From: Sedimentisphaerales bacterium
GTDB taxonomy: Bacteria; Planctomycetota; Phycisphaerae; Sedimentisphaerales; Anaerobacaceae
Direction: 5' to 3'
DNA length: 50,047 nt
Assembly: GCA_016936075.1 (NCBI GenBank)
Contig: JAFGPS010000120.1
Span: forward strand, 1 to 50,047
Under the pieces are notes generated by a model that saw only the letters and a list, made by a program, of their open reading frames with translations, had not been told where the DNA came from and searched no databases. The position numbers and the translations under genes are program-made. Of this stretch, positions 15,658 to 23,474 are shown one piece after another (the first letter of the stretch is position 1; the number at the start of each line of letters is the position of its first letter).

Positions 15658-16512
15658 ATGAAGAGGAACTGTTATTTACTAATGCTGCTTTTATTTTACA
15701 TTGCGTTGATGGCGGGTTGTCAGCAGGGCTTGCGTACGGACCCATCTGAGTCTCCTCCAGGCGTTATGGATGATAAAATAGCTCAATTGGATATGCTTAG
15801 AATATTAATCTGTTCGCAGGAACAGGTTGAGTTGAGTGATGAGTCGTACAATAGTGATGAAATGTTACAGCAGGTTATAGAGCATTTCTCGAATCTCGGA
15901 TTCAGGATAGTTGAGGGTTCTCCAGCACCGGCTTATACATCTTCACCGGGAACTTTAGCGACAATTGCAAATGAGCAGGATGTTGATATGTTTGTTCTTC
16001 TTCGTGCCGAACCGAAAATGCTGGATAAACTTGGCAATTTTTATTCTTACGAAGTTGATGGGCGAGGGAAAGTAGCACAGATAGTCGGGCAGGAATTACT
16101 AACGACAACAAGTTCACTTGTTCGCGGTGAGCGTGATCTTAATGAACGCAGGGCAGTAGATAGTGCATTACAGGCTTGTGGGCAGGAACTGGCACAAAAA
16201 CTCAGCGATGAAATAGTTCGCAAGACCGCCCAGGGAGCACTATTGCGACGTATAAGTGTGAGCCGACTTGACAGGGCTGAATTGGTGGATTATGTACGAG
16301 TAGGGTTGTCACAGAAACCCGGTATTGAATCTGTGTCACTTGCATCGTGGAATAAGAGTAGTGGTCGAGCAATTTTCTGGGTACGTCTGGACCCAAGTGT
16401 CAAAGAGAATTTAGCCGCGTATCTTGAACAGATTGATAATGTGAAATTAAGAGTTAAACGACTGGATAATACAGATACAAGTTCACGTAAAAAATATCTT
16501 TTGGAACGATAA
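15658..16512 (+). CDS. Lipoprotein of unknown function
   Basis: ATG 15658 stands behind AAGGA; an upstream in-frame start at 15634 is unlikely. It encodes 284 residues. The signal peptide ends in a lipobox LMAGC (Cys21), so the protein should be lipid-anchored. The mature part has an alpha/beta pattern (MLRILICSQEQVELSDESY, VDMFVLLRAEPKML, AQIVGQELLTTTSSLVRGER), resembling the TolB/LPP20/CsgG-like folds of envelope proteins. The final ~80 residues (ELVDYVRVGLSQKPGIESVS, then RAIFWVRLDPSV) look like a second small alpha/beta unit. The next gene has two related-looking domains, suggesting a shared envelope complex. The lipoprotein call is firm; the fold is a guess. Confidence 0.75.
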   Translation: MKRNCYLLMLLLFYIALMAGCQQGLRTDPSESPPGVMDDKIAQLDMLRILICSQEQVELSDESYNSDEMLQQVIEHFSNLGFRIVEGSPAPAYTSSPGTLATIANEQDVDMFVLLRAEPKMLDKLGNFYSYEVDGRGKVAQIVGQELLTTTSSLVRGERDLNERRAVDSALQACGQELAQKLSDEIVRKTAQGALLRRISVSRLDRAELVDYVRVGLSQKPGIESVSLASWNKSSGRAIFWVRLDPSVKENLAAYLEQIDNVKLRVKRLDNTDTSSRKKYLLER

Positions 16513-16533
16513 TAAAATCAGGAGACTAATTCT

Positions 16534-17649
16534 ATGGACATTATAAGTAAAAAGAAAATAATTGTTCTGCTTGTAGTTGCTGTTTTGTTAATAACAGGTA
16601 ATGTAAGAGCGCAGCTTGAACGTGCCCTGGATCAAACCATTAATGATGCAGCGAGGGACATAGCAGATCAACTGAATAAAACACAACTTGAAGGAGTTAA
16701 AAATATCGCTATTCTGCCTCTATGGGGAGACATTAGCGAAGAAACCAAAAGCTATATAGTCAGTTCGATTCAAAGTCAGATTATCGGTGGGCCTTATACT
16801 ATTATGGAGCGGGATACACAAGCTTGGGAAAACCTGCTCAGTGAAATCGAATGGAATACATTGCGTGAAGACGTAATGAACCAGCAGACAATTCAGGGTT
16901 TCGGAAAAATTGAAGGATGCGACGCAGTTTTATATGGTACTATCAGAGAATGTGCGACTTATCCAGATAGCGGCAACGCCGTAACAAGATTGACACTAAG
17001 ATTGGGTGTAGTGGAAACTGGTGAAGCGAAATGGAGCAGTGGGGAAGTCAAAAAAGTAAAGATTATTTCTCAAAATATTCAGGCTCCTCCTGATATGAAT
17101 CCGGCTGTTGTGAAGGCTATTAATGATGCTGCAAAAAAAGCCGCGGAAAGTCTTAAAAGCAAAAATCTCAATATAAAAAGTTTTTCATTCTTCCCTCTGC
17201 TTGGGAAAGATCAGAGCAGTTATATCAGTAACGTTCTCCAGGGCCATTTGACTAACGCCGGATGTAGTCCTGTACCTGTTTCTCAAATGCAATTGCAGGA
17301 ATACCTGGTTGCAAATTCAGGTACACGTGAAAGCGTTGAGACAATGAGTAACTTTGCTAAATCAAAAGGTAACAATGCTTTGCTTTATGGAACAGTCAAC
17401 GAATGCCAGATACTTAATCGCAAATACAAAGCTGTTGTCCGTATGACACTGAATATAGTTAATGCGGAAACAGGGCAATCTCTCTGGAGTCCCGGCGAAA
17501 TTATTGGCTCAGCACGTCTGGATTGGCAGGATGCGGTTCGATTGGCGGTTGGTGATCCTATTGTGTGGGTTATTGGTGGACTTTTAATATTAGTAATTAT
17601 CTGGCGTTCGTTTAAGAAACTGTTCCGTTCAGCAATGCGTCCGAGATAA
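16534..17649 (+). CDS. Envelope protein with two CsgG/TolB-N-like domains and a C-terminal membrane anchor
   Basis: It encodes 371 residues with an AGGAG site. The signal peptide is ~1-27 (cut near NVRA). The protein then has two related halves. The first (about 50-170) has KNIAILPLWGDI, YTIMERDTQAWENLL and CDAVLYGTIREC. The second (about 215-335) has FSFFPLLGKDQSS, CSPVPVSQMQLQEYL and NNALLYGTVNEC. The pattern 'hxhxP, xxMERD, DAVLYGTV' is that of CsgG/LpoB/TolB-N-type domains, which bind partners in the envelope. A hydrophobic segment (about 342-360) then ends in a basic tail RSFKKLFRSAMRPR, giving a periplasmic protein anchored in the inner membrane. It may act as an assembly or sensing platform. 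It probably arose by internal duplication. Confidence 0.75.
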   Translation: MDIISKKKIIVLLVVAVLLITGNVRAQLERALDQTINDAARDIADQLNKTQLEGVKNIAILPLWGDISEETKSYIVSSIQSQIIGGPYTIMERDTQAWENLLSEIEWNTLREDVMNQQTIQGFGKIEGCDAVLYGTIRECATYPDSGNAVTRLTLRLGVVETGEAKWSSGEVKKVKIISQNIQAPPDMNPAVVKAINDAAKKAAESLKSKNLNIKSFSFFPLLGKDQSSYISNVLQGHLTNAGCSPVPVSQMQLQEYLVANSGTRESVETMSNFAKSKGNNALLYGTVNECQILNRKYKAVVRMTLNIVNAETGQSLWSPGEIIGSARLDWQDAVRLAVGDPIVWVIGGLLILVIIWRSFKKLFRSAMRPR

Positions 17650-17670
17650 AATTGGAAAGGAGTAAGGAAA

Positions 17671-19515
17671 ATGGGAATATTTTCGAATAGATGTGCGAAT
17701 CCCGAATGTCGTGCAAGAGTATTAAAAACCGCCAAGTATTGCAATATTTGCGGCGAACCAGCTACTTCGGCTGATACAAACTGCGGAAGATGCGGTTCCT
17801 CCGTTGGAGCGCAGAGTAAATTTTGCTGGAAGTGCGGTGCAAATCTTAATGATCAACCCAGAACCGATTTATTTGATAATAGATGGATTCGGGGAGAAGA
17901 TGATTTTGCTATACGTGTCGATGAATGTGATGTTAAAGGTTTCCTGAGTAAGGGAGTTGTCGTCGAGCATGGTACAAGAGGCATGGTATTTCAGGCCGGA
18001 AGGTTCTGTGGATATGTTGACCCAGGTAAGTATGACTTGAATGGTTTCTTGAAAAAAGTGAACAACTTTAATCAAACGACTCCTGCTTCTGTTGTTCTGG
18101 TTGATGCCGGTAACGTAGAACTGCACCTTGAAGCAATCAAACTGCATAGTCGTGAACAGATGGAAGTTGACGCTGCTTTTAAAGCAGTAGTACAGCTAAC
18201 TGACCCGGAAAAGTTTTTTACGAATGCGTTTAAAAGCAGAAAACAATTAACTATTGGTTATCTCTCTGGTTCACTTGTGGACGAGCTTCGTGCAGCTTTA
18301 CAGACCTATGTAGGCTCTAAATCAGTCGAAGAACTTTATAGCAATACTCAGATAAGACAAGATGTCGAAAGACAAATGCAGCTAGAACTCGAACCCGTTT
18401 TAGAGCAAATAGGTCTTGAGCTGGTACAGATTCGTTTTGTTGATTTCTTCTGTGAAGCTTATGATCCAATTAGAGAAGAACAGGCTGGATTTTATATAGA
18501 TACCAGGAAAACTGATATCGATATTGACAGGCTCAAACTTACTCAGCGGATGAGAAAAGAAATGACCGCAGATAAAATGGATCAGTTAAAAACGGAAACT
18601 GATTTTGAAGATTTTATCAGGCAGACTGAACATGAACTGGGGCTGAAAGACGTTATCCGAGCCGATGAGATGGACAAGCTCAAACGCCAGTTCTTACAGG
18701 AGCGAGACAAGGACATTCTGGCACATCAAATTGAAATTGAAGGTATTAAAAACGATTCTGACAGAGAAGAAGCGAGAAAAGCACTCGTTGCCAAAATTGA
18801 AAATTTCAAACTTCGCAAGCACACTATTAGAGAAGATAATCTGGCTGATGCCGATACGGAAGATACAATAGAAAGAAAAAAAATCGACCGTGATATGTAT
18901 GAGGCAGGTATAGCGGTAGATCTTCGTGAAAAAACACAGAGAGTAGAGCTTGATAGACAAAAAGCAGAGCAGGAAATTGAAGCCGCAAGGTTGCAGGAAC
19001 GCTCGAAAGCATCGGCGCAGGCGTTGCTTAGTATTCTTGACGGCGATGCATCGGATCAGATAGCGAAACTTGAAGAGTTGAGAATGAAGCAGAATCTTTC
19101 TCCTGAACAAATTCTTGCAATGACCGCGGCGACAAATCCACAGGCGGCTCAGGCACTTGCGGAAAAATATAAAGCCGATGCATCTATTAATGAAGAACGG
19201 TTCAAACAGCTTAAGGAGTCCATGTCTAAGCAGGAAGAAATGTCCAGGGAATCCGCCGACAGGCTCGAGCGAGTTATGAACGTTGCCATGCAGCAAATGG
19301 GTATGACTGCAACGACACGTGCCCAGGCTCCGAATTCGAGTCAGACGGTAGTTACTCCAGGAGGCGGCTTTGGCGGTGCACCAATTGTTGTTAATCCGCA
19401 GGGGAATCCACCGAGTAATCAAAATGGACCTAAAGGAGAAATTGCTTGCCCAAAATGTAAAGAGATGATACCATCCAACAGCCGTTTTTGTCCGAATTGT
19501 CGTGAGAAACTTTAA
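17671..19515 (+). CDS. SPFH/band 7-like protein with N- and C-terminal zinc ribbons
   Basis: It encodes 614 residues with an AAGGAG site. The N-terminus carries several zinc-ribbon knuckles (CANPEC, YCNICG, CGRCGSS, FCWKCG; residues 9-55). An SPFH-like domain follows (about 70-275): GMVFQAGRFCGYVDPGKYDL, FKAVVQLTDPEKFF, and LEPVLEQIGLELVQIRFVDF. The rest (about 275-510) is long charged coiled coil, then a low-complexity Gly/Pro/Asn linker and a final zinc ribbon (CPKC, FCPNC; about 592-614). There is no signal peptide or transmembrane segment. SPFH proteins scaffold membranes in large rings. This layout matches the 'virion core protein-like' SPFH family. It probably assembles on the inner face of the membrane, next to the kinase and FHA genes. 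Confidence 0.8.
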   Translation: MGIFSNRCANPECRARVLKTAKYCNICGEPATSADTNCGRCGSSVGAQSKFCWKCGANLNDQPRTDLFDNRWIRGEDDFAIRVDECDVKGFLSKGVVVEHGTRGMVFQAGRFCGYVDPGKYDLNGFLKKVNNFNQTTPASVVLVDAGNVELHLEAIKLHSREQMEVDAAFKAVVQLTDPEKFFTNAFKSRKQLTIGYLSGSLVDELRAALQTYVGSKSVEELYSNTQIRQDVERQMQLELEPVLEQIGLELVQIRFVDFFCEAYDPIREEQAGFYIDTRKTDIDIDRLKLTQRMRKEMTADKMDQLKTETDFEDFIRQTEHELGLKDVIRADEMDKLKRQFLQERDKDILAHQIEIEGIKNDSDREEARKALVAKIENFKLRKHTIREDNLADADTEDTIERKKIDRDMYEAGIAVDLREKTQRVELDRQKAEQEIEAARLQERSKASAQALLSILDGDASDQIAKLEELRMKQNLSPEQILAMTAATNPQAAQALAEKYKADASINEERFKQLKESMSKQEEMSRESADRLERVMNVAMQQMGMTATTRAQAPNSSQTVVTPGGGFGGAPIVVNPQGNPPSNQNGPKGEIACPKCKEMIPSNSRFCPNCREKL

Positions 19516-19542
19516 ATGAAATAAAACTAACCTGGAGGATAA

Positions 19543-21657
19543 ATGAAGCGTTGTCCCTACTGCGCAGAGGAGATTCAGGATAGTGCAGTTAAATGCAAAC
19601 ATTGCGGGGAAATGCTTACGCTGCGCGATACCGATACTCTCGACGTATCTCATACAATAGGCGATCAAAAATCTTCGCCGCAATACGATACACTCGACGC
19701 CGCTATGACACAGGGCAGAGAAGCGACTATTCTTGCAGCACAGTATCGTATCGTAAAAAAACTCGGCGAAGGCGGAATGGGTATTGTCTATCTGGCGGAA
19801 GATACAGAAATGGGTAATCGACAGGTAGCAATAAAAGTCCTGCCGCCTTTACTTTCCAGGAATGTTCGTGCGGTCGAGAACCTTCGTAAAGAAGCAATCA
19901 CCGCAATAAATCTCAACCATCCCAATATAATTCGTTTGTACGGCTTTCATTCCGATGGCGATATAAAGTTTCTGGTCATGGAATATATTGATGGCCATAC
20001 TCTTGAAGATAAAATCTATGAAAATCCTTCAGGAAAGCTTAATCTGGATGAGACCATTAAAATATCAGAGCAGATAGCATCTGCTTTAGATTACGCTCAT
20101 AGCCAGAATCCGCCGGTTATACACAGGGACCTGAAATCATCCAATATAATGGTAGATAAACAAGGTCACACAAAAATCCTGGATTTCGGCATTGCACGAG
20201 AAATGAAGGATTCTTACACACGAGTAACCGGCAAGGCCGATACTTCGGGTACATTGCCTTACATGTCACCGGAACAGGTCAGAGGACTAAAACCGTCTCC
20301 TTCAATGGATATATATTCACTTGGTGTAATCTGTTACGAATGTTTGAATGGAAAAGTACCTTTTTATACAGGTGAATTGACATATCAAATTATACATGAA
20401 AAACCGGGTTTAATTGAAGATATTCCTGATTATATAAATGATGCTTTACAAAATGTTCTAGCCAAAGACCCAGAAACAAGACCTCAATCGGCGAATCAGG
20501 TAATTGAATTGCTAATTCAGGAAACAGAAATTGTAGGAAGTAAAAATGAGAATGCTATTGAAGTTGGGAGACCTTTTAAATATGTGGGAAGAAGAGAGTT
20601 TATGTCTTTCAACTGTGCATTTTGTGGAGGAAAAGGGAAACATGCGATCGTTCTTTGTGATAAAAATGGCAACGAAGTTTATGTTGGTGAAATATGTGCT
20701 TTACACGCTGGAGTTGAAATCCACAAAAAGGAACCAGTAATATCACAGAAAGAGCTACCTATAGAATCAAAGGAAACTAAAAAACTTATTTTCGAAGTGC
20801 CTGAATCTAAAGAAAAACAACAACCAATCAAAAGCAAAAAAGGTTTATGGGTAGCTTTAATTTTGATATTTGCGATCACAATCTTTATTGTTACTGGAAT
20901 AATGAGTAACAAAAGCAGAAGTGTTAATACATCACAAAAGAGCAATTCCAGCAATTTACGTACAAACCTAACCGGAGTTTCTCCTGAGTCGACAAAAACT
21001 GTAAAAACAGTTTCTCAACCTAATCAAGGAGATATAATTACTGATGGTTTGGTGGCCTATTATAAACTTGACGGGACATCAGGTAACGTTTTAGATTCAA
21101 AAGGTGTAAATACAGGAACAAATCATGGTGCAATTCGAGGGAAAAAAGGAATTATAAAGAATTGTTTCGAGTTTAAGGGTGGCATGATAGATTGTGGTAA
21201 TAGTAGAAATATAAATACGCCTCAGATAAGTGTATCTGTCTTATTCAAGACAAGTATAAATAATGATTATCAGATTTTAATGGGCAAATTCTCTAATAGA
21301 AGTGGTGTAGGATGGTCAATCAAATTAAGAAATAATGGTAAAATATGGTTTTTGATAGGAAATGTTCAAGTCTCAAATGAGCACTTAGAATCTACAGTTA
21401 AATATTCTACTAATAAATGGCACCATTTAGTAATTACTTATGATTCAAATAAATTAGCAACTATTTATTTAGATAATATTAAAAGCGGTTCAGGAACGTT
21501 AACAAAAACAATAAATGCTCCTTCAGTAAATTTGCAGCTTGGAAATGACGAATCTACAGTGATTGAACATTATGAAGGCTTTATGGATGAAGTTAAGATA
21601 TGGGATCGAGCTTTAAGTAATTCAGAAGTGTCGCTATTATATAATTCTTATTTTTAA
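19543..21657 (+). CDS. Zinc-ribbon Ser/Thr kinase, membrane-anchored, with external LamG-like domain
   Basis: It encodes 704 residues with a GGAGG site. The N-terminus is a zinc ribbon (CPYC...CKHC, 4-22). The kinase domain follows (about 65-325): LGEGGMGIVY, VAIKV, VMEYIDGH, VIHRDLKSSNIM, DFGIAREM, SPEQVRG and SMDIYSLG. A second cysteine group (CAFCGGKGKH, then EICALHAG; about 355-385) precedes a transmembrane helix (about 428-448). The outside part is a concanavalin/LamG-type jellyroll (about 495-703), with GLVAYYKLDG at its start, WHHLVITYDSNKLATIYLDN and GFMDEVKIWDRALSNSEV at its end. It reads as a receptor kinase that could sense an external glycan or protein and signal inside. The kinase at 1367 is a dead relative. 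All catalytic motifs are intact. Confidence 0.9.
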   Translation: MKRCPYCAEEIQDSAVKCKHCGEMLTLRDTDTLDVSHTIGDQKSSPQYDTLDAAMTQGREATILAAQYRIVKKLGEGGMGIVYLAEDTEMGNRQVAIKVLPPLLSRNVRAVENLRKEAITAINLNHPNIIRLYGFHSDGDIKFLVMEYIDGHTLEDKIYENPSGKLNLDETIKISEQIASALDYAHSQNPPVIHRDLKSSNIMVDKQGHTKILDFGIAREMKDSYTRVTGKADTSGTLPYMSPEQVRGLKPSPSMDIYSLGVICYECLNGKVPFYTGELTYQIIHEKPGLIEDIPDYINDALQNVLAKDPETRPQSANQVIELLIQETEIVGSKNENAIEVGRPFKYVGRREFMSFNCAFCGGKGKHAIVLCDKNGNEVYVGEICALHAGVEIHKKEPVISQKELPIESKETKKLIFEVPESKEKQQPIKSKKGLWVALILIFAITIFIVTGIMSNKSRSVNTSQKSNSSNLRTNLTGVSPESTKTVKTVSQPNQGDIITDGLVAYYKLDGTSGNVLDSKGVNTGTNHGAIRGKKGIIKNCFEFKGGMIDCGNSRNINTPQISVSVLFKTSINNDYQILMGKFSNRSGVGWSIKLRNNGKIWFLIGNVQVSNEHLESTVKYSTNKWHHLVITYDSNKLATIYLDNIKSGSGTLTKTINAPSVNLQLGNDESTVIEHYEGFMDEVKIWDRALSNSEVSLLYNSYF

Positions 21658-21692
21658 TTCGGCTAATTATTATATGTTTTTGGAGTATTTAA

Positions 21693-23447
21693 ATGAAGCA
21701 AAATATTTGCTCATCTTGTGGGAATGTTTTTGAAGGTGAGAGGTCGAGGTTTTGTGACCAGTGTGGCTTTGAGTTGACGCAGGTAAATTCTGCTGAAATT
21801 TCAAAAAAACCTGAAACACAAACAGATTGTCCGACTCAGGAAAATATTTCCAGTTTGTCACAGGAACAGAAGGAATCTATATACCTGGAAAAAGTTAAAG
21901 AAGCACGTTCGGATGGAAAAGTGCCGGTATGCGAGATGGAGGAGCTTGAGAACCTGCGCGAGTGTCTTGGAATAAGTAAGTCTCAGGCAACAGAATTATC
22001 TGAAAAAGCGATTGAATCTCTGCTGCCCATACAGAAAGATGACTTTGACAAGAAAACACGAACAGGGACAACTCAGGGATTGTCATTATCCATCAATACC
22101 AACCAGTTCTATATGCAGGGTTTTCGGGGTGTTATTGATATAAAGCTGGAAAATCTCAGTGATGATTATTTTGAAATAGTAAAAGTTGAGTTATCAAGCG
22201 ATCTTCTTGCACATGCCCAGCGATGGAGCTGCTCGCTTGCATCGTGCCAGAATGTCAGGAAGAGATTTTCCGTTAAGCTCGCCGATGCGGGTATAGAATG
22301 TGTGCAGTTCAGAATAAGTCTTAAAAAGGCAAATAAGATATATGCTTTCTGGGCTGATACCGACTTGCCTATTTTCGAACATACCAAGGACCTGAGAAAT
22401 ATTTCTATTCAGGCACATAAGCTGATTGATTTCGGCAGTGTTTCGGACAATGCAAAGAATATGGGTAATTGCATAAAAAATCAGGTCGATAATTTTTTGA
22501 AATTAGACAAGATACAAACTGCAAATGATTTCATGTCGGAATGCAAAAGATTACCTGCAAACTTTAAGATATTGAATTTGACATTTGATCCGGAACGCAG
22601 TGAGCAGCTTACAAATTCGATGACAATTGTTAAGGCATCAGAAAAGAGCAAGAGAATTGTTAATCCTGATAGAGGTTCGCTCACAGATTCAGCAAGCCTG
22701 CAAATACAATCGAAGGACATGCCAGCTAATATAGTTCTTTTTGCAAAGTCGGAAATTAGTTTCGGAAAGAACAGGCGAAATGATATTGTAACTCGCATTC
22801 TGCCGCGTTCGGAAAGTAATGATAATCAATCGAATCAGATGGGCAGGGACCATTGTAAATTGGAACTTACTGAAAACGGTGTATTTGTAAAAGACAATAA
22901 GTCAGTCAATGGTACTTTACTCGATGGTAAAGAGGTAGGTACGAACGGAATGGAAATCAAAGCTGAGAGCAAAGAGTTGGAACTGGCCGGCGTATTGAAA
23001 ATGTCAATTGGTTATGTTGGAAGCAGGTATCAATTCGATAATAACGCTTATGAAAAGCTATTCAATAGCTCCTTAGGTTTATTATGGAATGCCGCGTCGA
23101 ATTGCAGTCTTAATTCAATAACCTTAAAGCGGCTGAATAATCTTGGCGCCGATGATAATAACGGCTTAGAAAGTTATTGTAATATTTATCGCATAGCAAC
23201 AATTGGCTCAAAGCCGCATTGTGCAATCAGTTTCGCAGACAAGGGACTCGAACCGATACATGCGGCTATTTTATATCTTGGTAACCGTTTTTATCTCGAA
23301 AACCTGTCAGATTTAACGGATGTAGTTATTAATGATACAACACTATCGAAAAATGAGATTATACCGCTATGTTTTGGTGACAGAATTCGAATCGCACGAC
23401 TCGATATGAAATTCCAGCAAAAGTCACAATTGTACATAGATTCTTAG
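21693..23447 (+). CDS. Zinc-ribbon protein with two FHA-like domains
   Basis: It encodes 584 residues. A zinc ribbon (CSSCG, FCDQCG) covers 5-26. A helical segment (about 60-115) follows, then a module beginning LSINTNQFYMQGFRGVIDI that is shared with the protein at 26459 (about 128-310). Two FHA-like domains end the protein. The first (about 340-430) has ISFGKNRRNDIV, GRDHCKL and NKSVNGTLLDG. The second (about 505-580) has IATIGSKPHCAI, EPIHAAIL and DVVINDTTL. FHA domains bind phosphothreonine. The first keeps the Arg, Ser/His and Asn-Gly positions used for this; the second is more divergent. It follows the receptor kinase and is the obvious reader of its phosphorylation. No signal peptide or membrane helix is seen. 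Confidence 0.85.
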   Translation: MKQNICSSCGNVFEGERSRFCDQCGFELTQVNSAEISKKPETQTDCPTQENISSLSQEQKESIYLEKVKEARSDGKVPVCEMEELENLRECLGISKSQATELSEKAIESLLPIQKDDFDKKTRTGTTQGLSLSINTNQFYMQGFRGVIDIKLENLSDDYFEIVKVELSSDLLAHAQRWSCSLASCQNVRKRFSVKLADAGIECVQFRISLKKANKIYAFWADTDLPIFEHTKDLRNISIQAHKLIDFGSVSDNAKNMGNCIKNQVDNFLKLDKIQTANDFMSECKRLPANFKILNLTFDPERSEQLTNSMTIVKASEKSKRIVNPDRGSLTDSASLQIQSKDMPANIVLFAKSEISFGKNRRNDIVTRILPRSESNDNQSNQMGRDHCKLELTENGVFVKDNKSVNGTLLDGKEVGTNGMEIKAESKELELAGVLKMSIGYVGSRYQFDNNAYEKLFNSSLGLLWNAASNCSLNSITLKRLNNLGADDNNGLESYCNIYRIATIGSKPHCAISFADKGLEPIHAAILYLGNRFYLENLSDLTDVVINDTTLSKNEIIPLCFGDRIRIARLDMKFQQKSQLYIDS

Positions 23448-23474
23448 AATATTTAAAAATATTAGGAATATTTG

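Noticed and set aside
18694-19683. Long minus-strand frame of 329 codons
   Set aside because: It is antisense to the SPFH gene, cysteine/phenylalanine-rich and without a recognisable domain. The plus frame has clear domains and a ribosome site.
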